Origin: Bacteroidales bacterium
GTDB taxonomy: Bacteria > Bacteroidota > Bacteroidia > Bacteroidales > UBA12077
Direction of reading: 5' to 3'
DNA: 31,620 bases
NCBI GenBank assembly: GCA_030635365.1
Contig: DAOVYZ010000002.1
Coordinates: 1-31,620, forward strand
Numbering within the stretch: the first letter of the stretch is position 1; every line of letters starts with the position of its first letter. Positions 16,729 to 24,083 of this stretch are shown in pieces. Under the pieces are notes generated by a model that was not told the DNA's origin, searched no databases, and saw nothing but the letters and a program-made list of their open reading frames with translations. The position numbers were made by a program, and so were the translations under genes.

Positions 16729-17136
16729 ATGAATATGAAAAAAATTGTACAAGCAATTGCCCATCTCACATTTAAAACAAAACTAATTATTTTAGCAAGT
16801 GTAATAGTCACCCTGGTTGCTATCGGTTATTTAATATATACCAAAGAGGAGCCAACATATGCGGTCAAATTTGGTAAATTATATTCTGTTAAAGGCAATA
16901 AGGCAAAGCTAATAGGTGATTATAGTGAGAAACATGAAATAGTAATCCTTGAAAATAAGGAGGTGTTGATAAAAAAGATAAATTGGGGGGATAAAGAGAC
17001 TGTATTCATCATTAATGGAGAAGAGCATAGGATGGGGCCAAACGGAACCGCTACGGCAGAAGGAAACCTAATTATTTTGACGGATGATTCGAAAAAGAAG
17101 AAAAAAGTTGATGAATATGGAAGTCGGGTACATTAA
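16729..17136 (+). CDS. Small single-span membrane protein of unknown function
   Basis: A 135-residue protein I cannot assign. One membrane segment (about 21-38, IILASVIVTLVAIGYLIY) follows a short basic N terminus. The outside domain looks like a small all-beta fold (YAVKFGKLYSVKG, KAKLIGDYSEKHEIVIL, NKEVLIKKINWG, ETVFIINGEEHRMG, NLIILTDD) and ends in a Lys-rich tail. It starts at the ATG at 16729; an in-frame ATG at 16735 is equally possible. It follows repeat B by some 80 bases and is on the same strand as its island neighbours. There is no sign of frameshift. Confidence 0.65.
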   Translation: MNMKKIVQAIAHLTFKTKLIILASVIVTLVAIGYLIYTKEEPTYAVKFGKLYSVKGNKAKLIGDYSEKHEIVILENKEVLIKKINWGDKETVFIINGEEHRMGPNGTATAEGNLIILTDDSKKKKKVDEYGSRVH

Positions 17137-17263
17137 GCAAGGCTGAATTATGTTATTAAAATTCACAAATAAAGGTTGGTTCAGATTGTACCTATGGGGC
17201 ATTTAATTAAAAAATGATATTGTATGTTAATAGCAACATAGGCACAATAATGTGTAAAAATAA

Positions 17264-17347
17264 TAGCCGAGATAGTAGCTTTTTGAGCGGTTGTAGCCCG
17301 CTTCAAAATTGTAACGGTTTGATAGGTGATTCACCCGCAATCGGCTA
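17264..17347. repeat. Cloverleaf-like inverted-repeat structure
   Basis: TAGCCGA (17264-17270) pairs perfectly with TCGGCTA (17341-17347). Inside are TTGAGCGG (17283-17290) with CCGCTTCAA (17298-17306), one bulge, and GGTGA-T-TCACC (17325-17335). It resembles a three-way or four-way junction. It lacks tRNA consensus loops, so I do not call it a tRNA. Confidence 0.6.
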
Positions 17348-17374
17348 CTGTTCTTATACTCAACGTTCAAACTA

Positions 17375-17508
17375 CATGCGGGGTTTTGGTGGTTTGCTGA
17401 CTAAGTTTTATCTTAGTAAAGTTGTTCAATGGTGGATAACGAAACAAGGCGGAACTTTTCTCATGAACGAAGTGAGTAAATCCGTACGTAACTTAACGCA
17501 GGGCCGTT
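17375..17508 (+). repeat. Island repeat, copy C (divergent)
   Basis: Starts with CATGCGGGGTTTTGGTGGT, identical to copy B over 19 bases. It then diverges and ends with GCAGGGCCGTT (17498-17508), identical to the end of B. The middle holds ACTAAG/CTTAGT and CTCA/TGAG hairpins. It ends 27 bases before the next island gene. Confidence 0.75.
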
Positions 17509-17535
17509 ACCAAACATATTTTAACGAGCAAAACT

Positions 17536-18498
17536 ATGAGAAAAGAAGCACTATCTATTTTGACATTATTAGTAGTACTAAGTAATGTATTTTCTCAGGA
17601 AAGAATAGAAGACAATCCTGATGTTCCAAGGTTAAAAGGTTCATATCTTGGGCAAAAACCACCCAAAGATAAAGCTGAGATATTTGGACCAGATATTATC
17701 TCGACCAACGAAAATGAAGCATTATTTGGGATTTTTAACGAAGGGGCCTATATTATTTTTGATCGAATACCAACTGGTTTTTCAGATTGGGCAAAAGATC
17801 CTGTTTATACTATCCGAGAAGTTAATGGGCAATGGACAGATCCTGTACTCACTAAACATTTGGGAAAACCTTGGTATTTTGATTTCCCCAATCCAAAGGA
17901 TGGTGATGAAATTATTTATGCATGGTGGTTACCTTTCAATGAAGATGGAGAAGTATTTGATATAAATCTTTGGAAAGTAAAATACAATAAAAATCAATGG
18001 AACGAACCTATTAAATTTCCTTATCCAATTAATACGAAATATTTTGACACATGGCCTTCAGTTACAAAGGATGGAGTTTTATATTTTTTTAGTAAGCGAG
18101 AAGGTGGATTTGGCGATTGTGACATTTATAGATCAGAACCTGAAAATGGAGTATATAAAACTGTAGAAAATCTTGGTGAACGGATCAATACAATAGGCAC
18201 AGAAGGGGATCCTTACATTTCAGCTGATGAAAGCTTTTTAATTTTTACCTCATATCGAGAAGGAAGCTATGGAGAAGATGATTTGTATGTTTCATTTCAG
18301 GAAAAAAATGGAGAATGGTCTCTTCCTGTTAATTTAGGTGAAAAGATAAATTCTGAATCATCTGAGAATAGGCCCTATCTAACTTCTGACGGAAAATATT
18401 TATTTTTTACCAGTACTCGAAATGGAAACACGGATATTTTTTGGGTAGATACAAAAATAATTATGGATTTAAAAAGGAAATCTTTGATTAAACACTAA
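17536..18498 (+). CDS. Secreted PD40/WD40-like beta-propeller protein
   Basis: A 320-residue exported protein. Residues 1-20 form a signal peptide (MRKEALSILTLLVVLSNVFSQ). The mature part contains beta-propeller repeats of the TolB/PD40 type: TWPSVTKDGVLYFFSKREGGFGDCDIYRS, EGDPYISADESFLIFTSYREGSYGEDDLYVS and NRPYLTSDGKYLFFTSTRNGNTDIFWVD. Each has the typical D-G-x-x-L/I-Y/F-F turn and a terminal DIY/DLY-like strand. Such domains in Bacteroidetes are often part of OmpA-linked or surface proteins and usually bind other proteins; no partner domain is attached here. It follows repeat C by 27 bases. No repeat copy follows it. Its specific role is unknown. Confidence 0.8.
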   Translation: MRKEALSILTLLVVLSNVFSQERIEDNPDVPRLKGSYLGQKPPKDKAEIFGPDIISTNENEALFGIFNEGAYIIFDRIPTGFSDWAKDPVYTIREVNGQWTDPVLTKHLGKPWYFDFPNPKDGDEIIYAWWLPFNEDGEVFDINLWKVKYNKNQWNEPIKFPYPINTKYFDTWPSVTKDGVLYFFSKREGGFGDCDIYRSEPENGVYKTVENLGERINTIGTEGDPYISADESFLIFTSYREGSYGEDDLYVSFQEKNGEWSLPVNLGEKINSESSENRPYLTSDGKYLFFTSTRNGNTDIFWVDTKIIMDLKRKSLIKH

Positions 18499-18565
18499 AG
18501 TGACAATTAGAAGCCAACATAATCAAATACGTTTTATAACAATTAGAGATTTTAGTATTTTTAGC

Positions 18566-18573
18566 TACTTTTG
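18566..18573 (+). promoter_or_regulatory. -7 promoter box upstream of the LytTR fragment
   Basis: TACTTTTG matches TAnnTTTG and lies 24 bases before the ATG at 18598. It may still drive the fragment and the broken hydrolase behind it. Confidence 0.45.
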
Positions 18574-18597
18574 TTTAAGACATAAACGAATAATCCG

Positions 18598-18888
18598 ATG
18601 CTTGAATTTCTAAATCGTCCGTATCCATTTTCTTTTATACCTTCGAGAAGAATAAAGCAAATAGTGCCCATTGGTTTTTGTGTGTTTTTATTCCTGGTTC
18701 TTTTTAAACCGTTTGGACTTGAGAATAATCCAAATTATATTATATTTTCTGCATACATGAGTATTTGCGGTGCTTTTGCAGGGCTTTTAACTACAGTTTT
18801 AATTCCTTTAATTTTCCCTAAGTATTTCAATGAGGACGAATGGACACTAAAAAGAAACAAATTACTGATATCATGGATAAACTATTGA
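18598..18888 (+). pseudogene. N-terminal fragment of a membrane LytTR-type regulator
   Basis: The 96 residues start MLEFLNRPYPFSF and contain two membrane segments (IVPIGFCVFLFLVLFKPFGL and YIIFSAYMSICGAFAGLLTTVLIPLIF), then FPKYFNEDEWTLKR. This is the beginning of the Bacteroidetes proteins that combine a membrane domain with a C-terminal LytTR DNA-binding domain (my recollection of the family). Here the frame stops at TGA 18886-18888, and neither the remaining membrane spans nor the LytTR domain is found downstream. The next gene's start at 18873 lies inside the fragment's end, so the junction looks like a deletion or recombination point. A stand-alone small membrane protein is possible but less likely. 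Confidence 0.6.
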
Positions 18889-19540
18889 AAATTGCCTTCA
18901 ATGAACTTGGAGAAAAAGAAATTGAGGGTCAGAAGACAATCCTACCATAGTAAAATATGCTCAAGAATCAGGATTTACCTGGGTAAACGATGATGAAACT
19001 CCCTGGTGCAGCATTTTTGTAAATTGGGTTGCTATGAAAGCAGGGCTTGAAAGAAGTAAAAAAGCCAATGCACGTTCATGGCTTCGCGTTGGGCGTAATG
19101 TTGATACAGAACCGGAGCCCGGCGATATTGTAATTTTCTGGCGGGATAAACCCGAATCATGGAAGGGGCATGTAGGGATATTTTTGGGCTATTCGTCTAA
19201 CTTAAAACGGGTGTACTGCCTTGGTGGTAATCAGGGTAATCAGGTATCTTTAAGTGCCTATGGGGCAGATACGGTTTTAGGCTTTCGCAGGTTAAGTTAT
19301 TCAGAAATGATTACTCTACCCGATCCTATACTTAAAATCGGAGATAAAGGTACAGTTGTAAAACAGTTGCAAAATGCTCTTAAATCCGAAGGATTTAATT
19401 GTGGTACCAGCGATGGCGATTTTGGCCCGGCAACAATGAAAGCTGTTAAGGACCTACAATCACATAAAAGAGGAATAACTATTGATGGTATTTATGGCGA
19501 AATTACTCGTGATTTATTATTTGAATTAATTAATGAGTAG
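18873..19540 (+). pseudogene. Cell-wall hydrolase (NlpC/P60-like) with peptidoglycan-binding domain, frameshifted
   Basis: The translation begins MDKLLKIAFNELGEKEIEG in one frame and continues SEDNPTIVKYAQESGFTWV in another. One base is missing in the GGG run near 18926-18929. Joined, it is a 220-residue hydrolase of the type found in phage lysins and exported amidases. It has ETPWCSIFVNWVA with the likely catalytic Cys, ARSWLRVG, EPGDIVIFWR, WKGHVGIF with the catalytic His, LGGNQGNQVSLSAYG and VLGFRRL. A peptidoglycan_binding_1 domain follows (KIGDKGTVVKQLQNAL ... DGDFGPATMKAVKDLQ ... DGIYGEITRDLLFEL). An ATG at 19034 could restart translation but would miss the catalytic Cys. No signal peptide or holin is seen. 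A one-base sequencing error would restore the gene. Confidence 0.8.
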
Positions 19541-19561
19541 ACTATGATTTAAGTAATTAGG

Positions 19562-19600
19562 TTTTTCCCGGTTTGTTATAGCGTTTCACCGGGTTTTATT
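19562..19600. terminator. Possible bidirectional terminator between island and btuD
   Basis: CCCGGT (19567-19572) and ACCGGG (19588-19593) pair across a 15-base loop. T runs lie on the right and A runs on the opposite strand, between two convergent genes. The long loop makes it a weak call. Confidence 0.45.
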
Positions 19601-19633
19601 AAATAAGGTATCCCGCCTGTAATGTATTGTTCT

Positions 19634-20440
19634 TTAAATTCGATTTTTTTTCAAGGTTTTTTCTGATACCGGAAAAATTACAGGTTTCTTGGATAAAGGA
19701 TTGATTTGTGTAATGACAATCGTTTTATAAACATCTTCAATTACATTGTAGGTTAAGACTTCCTCAGGTATCCCTTTTATATGTATTTGCCCGTTGTTCA
19801 TCATGATTAACCGGTCACAATATTCTCCTGCAAGATTTAGGTCATGAATAATCATTAAAACTGTAATCCCTAAGTCTGAACTTAAACTTTGGATCAGGTT
19901 GAGTATTTGAATTTGGTGTGTAATATCAAGGTGTGATGTCGGCTCATCCAGTAATAACAAATTGGGTTCTTGAGTTAAAGCCTTTGCTATACTTGCCAAT
20001 TGTTGTTCTCCACCGCTTAATTGCGACATGTGTTTGTGTTTAAGTTTAAACACATCGGTTAGTTTCATGTATTTATTGGCAAGCTCAATATCTTCTTTGG
20101 TTTCAAAAAAGCGGTATTTGTTTCTGTAGGGTAACCTTCCCATTAAGACATAATCTTCAACCGTAATATCCATGGTGTCGGTAAACTGGGTAACAATAGC
20201 CAGGTTGCATGCTTTTTCTTTTGGAGGCATTGTTTTAAGATCATTTTTATTTAAACTAATGCTACCTGTTTTTATACTTAACTCACCCGATATTCCACGA
20301 AACAAAGTTGTTTTTCCAGATCCGTTAGGGCCTATAATTCCTGCAAATACTCCTTTATCTAATGAAAAGCTAATATCCTTTAAATTGAACATGGTACCAT
20401 ATCCGCATGAAATATTTTGTAGTGATAAATAATCTGTCAT
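19634..20440 (-). CDS. btuD: ABC transporter ATP-binding protein, cobalamin import
   Basis: ATPase of the FecCD/BtuCD-type importer. Walker A GPNGSGKTT (37-45), a Q-loop region VTQF (83-86), signature LSGGEQQ (141-147), Walker B LLLLDEP (161-167) and the H-loop MIIHDLN are all intact. The 268 residues are normal. It is the last gene of the riboswitch-2 unit and starts one base after the btuC stop, so translation is likely coupled. Sequence alone cannot separate a B12 importer from a siderophore importer; the riboswitch, btuF and cobO in the same unit decide it. Confidence 0.92.
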   Translation of the reverse strand: MTDYLSLQNISCGYGTMFNLKDISFSLDKGVFAGIIGPNGSGKTTLFRGISGELSIKTGSISLNKNDLKTMPPKEKACNLAIVTQFTDTMDITVEDYVLMGRLPYRNKYRFFETKEDIELANKYMKLTDVFKLKHKHMSQLSGGEQQLASIAKALTQEPNLLLLDEPTSHLDITHQIQILNLIQSLSSDLGITVLMIIHDLNLAGEYCDRLIMMNNGQIHIKGIPEEVLTYNVIEDVYKTIVITQINPLSKKPVIFPVSEKTLKKNRI

Positions 20441-20441
20441 G

Positions 20442-21443
20442 CTATGCGGTTTTTGATTTCAATTTAACTTTTCCCAAAACGATAATAAACACGACTCCCC
20501 CAACTATTCCTGTAATAACCCCGATGGGGAGCTCATTTGGTGATATTACTGTCCGGGCTATAATATCGCTTATTAATAAAAAGAAACTACCTCCGAGATA
20601 TGACCCGATTAAGAAAATTCTATAGTCGGAGCCAATTACCAACCGTATTATGTGTGGAATTACTAATCCTACAAAGCCAATTATTCCTGCTACAGAAACA
20701 CAAACCCCGGTAAGTAATGATGCGGTAATAAACAGAATTCGGATGGTAACTGTGGAATTTATTCCCAGATGTTGTGCTTTTGTTTCTCCAAGCCTTAGGG
20801 CATTAAGTGGCCGTGCAAAAAAGTAGGAAATAATAAGCCCGGCGATAGAGGAAAGAAGCATGATCCTGACTAAAGATGTATTGGGCTCGTCTAATGACCC
20901 CATGATCCAAAAAACGATACTATGCAGATCTTCCGTGGAGCTTATTGACATAAGGAACATCATTAAGGAGCTTGCTACAAAACTTATCATTACACCTATT
21001 AATAGCATACGGTTTATATTTATACCACCGTTTTTTATGCTTAAAAAATAAACCAGAAAAATTGTAATTAGCGAGCCTGAGAATCCTGATAATGGCAATG
21101 CAAAAATGCCAAGGCTTAAATGCAGTCCCAGGACTATACAAACAGCAACTCCAAAAGCAGCACCTCCGGAAATCCCCAATGTATAGGGTTCTACCAAAGG
21201 ATTACGGTAAATGCCCTGCAACAATGCCCCGGTTAAACTTAAAGCTCCTCCAATTGAAAATGCTAATATTGCCCTGGGAATCCTGATTTTAGTTACAATA
21301 TCATTTTCAATGCTGTTGTTGTCCAGTAAACTTTTTGCAAAAATATCAACCCCTCCTATTAATAATGAGATAGTAAAAGCAACTAATACCAGTATAATTG
21401 ATATAAATAAAAATAAAATCCAACTTTGGTATTTGTTTTTCAC
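20442..21443 (-). CDS. btuC: ABC transporter permease, cobalamin import
   Basis: A 333-residue FecCD-family permease with about ten membrane spans, starting with WILFLFISIILVLVAFTISLLIG. Family motifs are RIPRAILAFSIGGALSLTG, the following LLQGIYRNPLVEPYTLGIS, GGAAFGVAV, and near the C terminus VSVAGIIGFVGLVIPHIIRL, the segment that contacts the ATPase. It would pair with BtuD just downstream and receive B12 from BtuF encoded upstream. About 225 non-coding bases with a dispersed inverted repeat separate it from cobO; all genes remain on the same strand. Confidence 0.93.
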   Translation of the reverse strand: MKNKYQSWILFLFISIILVLVAFTISLLIGGVDIFAKSLLDNNSIENDIVTKIRIPRAILAFSIGGALSLTGALLQGIYRNPLVEPYTLGISGGAAFGVAVCIVLGLHLSLGIFALPLSGFSGSLITIFLVYFLSIKNGGININRMLLIGVMISFVASSLMMFLMSISSTEDLHSIVFWIMGSLDEPNTSLVRIMLLSSIAGLIISYFFARPLNALRLGETKAQHLGINSTVTIRILFITASLLTGVCVSVAGIIGFVGLVIPHIIRLVIGSDYRIFLIGSYLGGSFFLLISDIIARTVISPNELPIGVITGIVGGVVFIIVLGKVKLKSKTA

Positions 21444-21539
21444 GAGTCTGAATTTAAGTTAAATGCACTAATTTCAATTTTTTATATTAATTAAGTTCTA
21501 CTAAAATGATATTGCCTGAATTTTTATTGTTGTCTATAT

Positions 21540-21614
21540 TTCGACAGGCTCAATATGACAACATGTTAAAATCTAATTAGTCACACTGAATAATGTCATG
21601 CTGAGTTTATCGAA
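21540..21614. repeat. Dispersed inverted repeat between cobO and btuC
   Basis: TTCGACAGGCTCAATATGACA (21540-21560) and the segment 21594-21614 are complementary at 16 of 21 positions. The right arm reads TGTCATGCTGAGTTTATCGA, a short repeat I know as widespread in Bacteroidetes intergenic DNA. It may form an imperfect hairpin in the polycistronic RNA. Confidence 0.65.
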
Positions 21615-21668
21615 GCATGTCGAAGTGTTTTGTTGTAAATACTCCTTTTCAGGTGTTCTATTCATATT

Positions 21669-22205
21669 TTAAAATTCAATTCCTTTACGGCTTTGTATAC
21701 CATTATTGTATGGGTGTTTTATATCGTTAATTTCACTAACATAATCTGCAAGGTCAATTAAATTTTTTGTTGCCCCCCTGCCTGTCAATATTAATTCCAA
21801 ATTTTCAGGTTTATTTTTTACAAACTCAATCAAGGCTTCTTCAGCTAAATAACCATCGCGCACAGATATTAGTATCTCATCCATAATTAACAGGTCAAAA
21901 TATTCTTTTTTTAATAAATCACTTAAAGTATCAATAGCTTCATGGGCTTCCTTTTTAATAACATTTGTATCTAAACTTTTATCTAAATGCGGATGGCCTT
22001 TGGCAAAGTTAAGAACTTTAGCATTAAGTTTCCGGAGGCTTTGTATTTCATTATAGCCATACAACTCAGGCCTTTTGTGAAATGACGAATAACAAACCTT
22101 TAAGCCATGCCCCAGTGCCCTGGTTGCCAAACCAACAGCAGATGTTGTTTTGCCCTTGCCATTACCGGTATATATATGTATTAAACCATATTTAGTATCT
22201 TCCAT
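21669..22205 (-). CDS. cobO: Cob(I)alamin adenosyltransferase, CobO/BtuR type
   Basis: Transfers the adenosyl group of ATP to cob(I)alamin or corrinoid precursors. The 178 residues show the P-loop GNGKGKTT (14-21) in LIHIYTGNGKGKTTSAVGL, DLLIMDEILISVRDGY, ELILTGRGA and the C-terminal HPYNNGIQSRKGIEF, all typical of the CobA/CobO/BtuR class. I place the start at 22205 (MEDTKYGLIHIYTG). An upstream in-frame ATG at 22319 would add 38 residues that lie within btuF in another frame. The start is four bases after the btuF stop, so the genes are coupled. It converts the imported corrinoid to the coenzyme form used by CobQ, CobD and CbiB products of the first unit. Confidence 0.94.
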   Translation of the reverse strand: MEDTKYGLIHIYTGNGKGKTTSAVGLATRALGHGLKVCYSSFHKRPELYGYNEIQSLRKLNAKVLNFAKGHPHLDKSLDTNVIKKEAHEAIDTLSDLLKKEYFDLLIMDEILISVRDGYLAEEALIEFVKNKPENLELILTGRGATKNLIDLADYVSEINDIKHPYNNGIQSRKGIEF

Positions 22206-22209
22206 AGTT

Positions 22210-23028
22210 TTAGTTGATGAGATTAAAAATAATTCCCAGTGTTTCGGTAAAAGATATAGGTGTTGGGGTGCATGCAATATTCGAATCAATAATATAAATA
22301 TGTTTACTTTTTGATGCACTTAAGCTTTTATAACTTTTCCAGATTCTCTTTTCTTCTTCCCCGACAATACCCATGGTAACTATGATAACTATATCGGGAT
22401 TTTGTGCAAGAATATACTCTCTTGAAACAGTACCTCTTTTTAATTCTGCAGCCACATTTACTCCACCCATCTTCTTTATGTAATCGTTCATGAAATTATT
22501 TGCCGTAACAGCAAATAAAGGTTTGGCTCCTATCTGGATAAATATTTTAGGAGGATCTTCCCATTTATATAAGTTTTTTAGGCTGTCAACTTTAGATGTA
22601 GATTTGGTAATTATTGAGCTCGCTAGACTTTGTTTATTTACAAGTTCTCCAAGCCTGGTAAACTGGTTACAAATTTCAGAAAAAGTTTCAGGTGTTTCAA
22701 AAACCTCTGTTTTAATTCCAAACTTTCTAAAAAATTCCAATGTCTCGGGATTCGTTATTCCGGTTGCGATAACTATATCGGGCTTGAGTTTTACAGCTTG
22801 TTCCAGGTTTACTTTTATTGCGGTGGCAATAATATCTTTATTATCAGGTTTGGCAATTTCGCAATAACTGGTACAACCAATAAGTTTATCTTTTGACTCT
22901 AAATAGTAAATACTTTTTGTAAGTGAAGGAGCCAACGAGATAATCCTGTGGTATTCCTGCCCGGAGCTTAATCCAAAATAAAAGATAGCTATGAGTGAAA
23001 CTAAAATCCTTTTTATATAATTGCTCAT
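22210..23028 (-). CDS. btuF: Cobalamin-binding periplasmic protein BtuF
   Basis: Class III periplasmic substrate-binding protein of 272 residues. A signal peptide covers about 1-23 (KRILVSLIAIFYFGLSSG). The mature part opens with RIISLAPSLTKSIYYL and later has LIGCTSYC, LEQAVKLKPDIVIATGITNPE, a long linking helix (EICNQFTRLGELV), VNVAAELKRGTVSREYILAQNPDIVII, matching BtuF/FecB-like two-lobe proteins. There is no lipobox, so it is soluble in the periplasm. It delivers B12 to BtuCD. It follows the DUF71 protein gene by 11 bases and precedes cobO by four. Confidence 0.9.
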   Translation of the reverse strand: MSNYIKRILVSLIAIFYFGLSSGQEYHRIISLAPSLTKSIYYLESKDKLIGCTSYCEIAKPDNKDIIATAIKVNLEQAVKLKPDIVIATGITNPETLEFFRKFGIKTEVFETPETFSEICNQFTRLGELVNKQSLASSIITKSTSKVDSLKNLYKWEDPPKIFIQIGAKPLFAVTANNFMNDYIKKMGGVNVAAELKRGTVSREYILAQNPDIVIIVTMGIVGEEEKRIWKSYKSLSASKSKHIYIIDSNIACTPTPISFTETLGIIFNLIN

Positions 23029-23039
23029 ATTGGTTTATT

Positions 23040-23684
23040 CTAATTTAATTCTAAAAAATAATGATTATCCCTGGTTGATATTTTACCTTTAGTATAAGGT
23101 ACTGCCTTTTTAAAAATTGGGCCATCATATACAAAACTATGATATTCTCCATTTTCAGCGCAAGGGTCAATATTCTCAATTTGAGAAACCCTTGCTAAAA
23201 ATTCATCGTTCAGCTGCAGTCCTAACCAATCCTTTGAAAGCTTATCGCATCGTACCGATACAGTAAGAGCTTTAAAGCCTTCATCAATAAATTCCTTTAG
23301 TAAATCTTTTGTATTATTTCCCCATAAAGGAAATACAGCTTCTATGTTCATATCGGAACATACACGTTCAATCCATATTCTGTGTTCTTGTAAATAAATA
23401 TCTCCAAAAACTCCGGCTGTAACACCTTCATTTTTCAATTTTGAAATGATATTTTTGAAACCGGTTTCGTAGGAACTGCCTGCTTTTTCTTGGATAACAG
23501 GTATCTCAATGCAATTGGCTTGTTCTTTAATAAAACTCGATTTAATACCATGCGACCGTGAATAACCCATATCATTTTCGCACATATTAACTAAATAAGA
23601 GACTGTATTGCCCTTATTTTTTATGAACCGATGCAATGCAAGTATGCAATCCTTACCTCCGCTCCACGATGTAAAAGCTTTCAT
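23040..23684 (-). CDS. DUF71/Dph6-like ATP pyrophosphatase linked to B12 salvage
   Basis: A 214-residue adenine-nucleotide alpha-hydrolase family protein. The PP-loop SGGKDC (8-13) is intact. Also typical are SHGIKSSFIKEQA, GVFGDIYLQEHRIWIERVC and a C-terminal CAENGEYHSFVYDGPIF, as in diphthine-ammonia ligases. Bacteria lack diphthamide. A published comparative-genomic study of DUF71/COG2102 assigned the bacterial B12-locus branch a predicted role in B12 salvage. The position fits: first gene after riboswitch 2 and directly ahead of btuF. The exact reaction is unknown; an ATP-dependent amidation of a corrinoid side chain is a reasonable inference, not shown here. Confidence 0.88.
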   Translation of the reverse strand: MKAFTSWSGGKDCILALHRFIKNKGNTVSYLVNMCENDMGYSRSHGIKSSFIKEQANCIEIPVIQEKAGSSYETGFKNIISKLKNEGVTAGVFGDIYLQEHRIWIERVCSDMNIEAVFPLWGNNTKDLLKEFIDEGFKALTVSVRCDKLSKDWLGLQLNDEFLARVSQIENIDPCAENGEYHSFVYDGPIFKKAVPYTKGKISTRDNHYFLELN

Positions 23685-23765
23685 TCAGCAATGTTTTAGC
23701 TTCAGGAAAATTAAAATACTAATCACAAAACTTTCTCCCCGAAGTTTGATTTAATATTAACTACA

Positions 23766-24012
23766 TTATGGCAGGTCTTCTGGCTTGTTCTGTCTTTCCG
23801 TTGCCTTCCCCTGAATACCAAGGTGGCGATGGATTTGGAAAAACTTTATAAAGGTCCCGATTAAAAATTTCATGCTATTCAATTTTTATCGGGATTCTTT
23901 TTTCTAAACATTTGCTTCACTTCGTTTGCAAATATTAAGAAAAATTAGAACCTACAGCTGCGGGTACAGCTCCGGAATTTCTTGTCTGAAGCAAGATCAC
24001 CGGATTCCCATA
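23766..24012 (-). promoter_or_regulatory. Cobalamin riboswitch 2 (upstream of the btu/cobO unit)
   Basis: On the minus strand: GGGAATCCGGTG, CGGAGCTGTACCCGCAGCTGTAGG, GCCACC, GGGGAAGGC and the B12 box AGCCAGAAGACCTGCC (complement of 23770-23785), 80 bases before the first gene. At about 245 bases it is longer than usual. The extra length lies between CTGTAGG and GCCACC and folds into two hairpins. One is TCCCGATTAAAAATT (23855-23869) with AATTTTTATCGGGA (23881-23894); the other is ATTTGC/GCAAAT near 23908-23933. Confidence 0.95.
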
Positions 24013-24049
24013 TTAAGGTTTTCTTTGAAAAAGAAAATCCACCACAGGG

Positions 24050-24057
24050 CAAAAATA
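24050..24057 (-). promoter_or_regulatory. -7 promoter box for the riboswitch-2 unit
   Basis: The minus strand reads TATTTTTG, matching TAnnTTTG. Transcription would start near 24044, about 30 bases before the riboswitch core. Confidence 0.5.
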
Positions 24058-24083
24058 GAAAGAAAAATTGGGATTGAATATCT

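Larger units (their letters stand above)
17137..17535. other. Structured non-coding region with repeat C
   Basis: Nearly 400 bases without a credible gene. It contains an 84-base multibranched inverted-repeat structure (17264-17347) and repeat C (17375-17508). A 123-codon open frame crosses it but has no coding character. Confidence 0.7.

Noticed and set aside
16568..16756. A 62-codon minus-strand frame with a hydrophobic stretch
   Set aside because: It covers repeat B and the start of the plus-strand gene at 16729. The hydrophobic look comes from AT-rich DNA.
17264..17347. Degenerate tRNA
   Set aside because: The 7-bp outer stem and inner arms resemble one, but there is no TTCRA T loop, no D-loop consensus and no plausible anticodon arm.
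15372..17508. Classical integron attC sites
   Set aside because: The repeat ends do not fit RYYYAAC...GTTRRRY, and no tyrosine integrase is present. The cassette idea is kept only as a hypothesis for an unrelated element.
17214..17585. A 123-codon open frame on the plus strand
   Set aside because: It runs across the cloverleaf structure and repeat C and into the signal-peptide region of the next gene in another frame. Its composition is not protein-like, and the repeats explain the sequence.
22206..22319. N-terminal extension of cobO
   Set aside because: These 38 codons lie inside btuF in another frame and do not resemble the family. The ATG at 22205 gives the normal N terminus.
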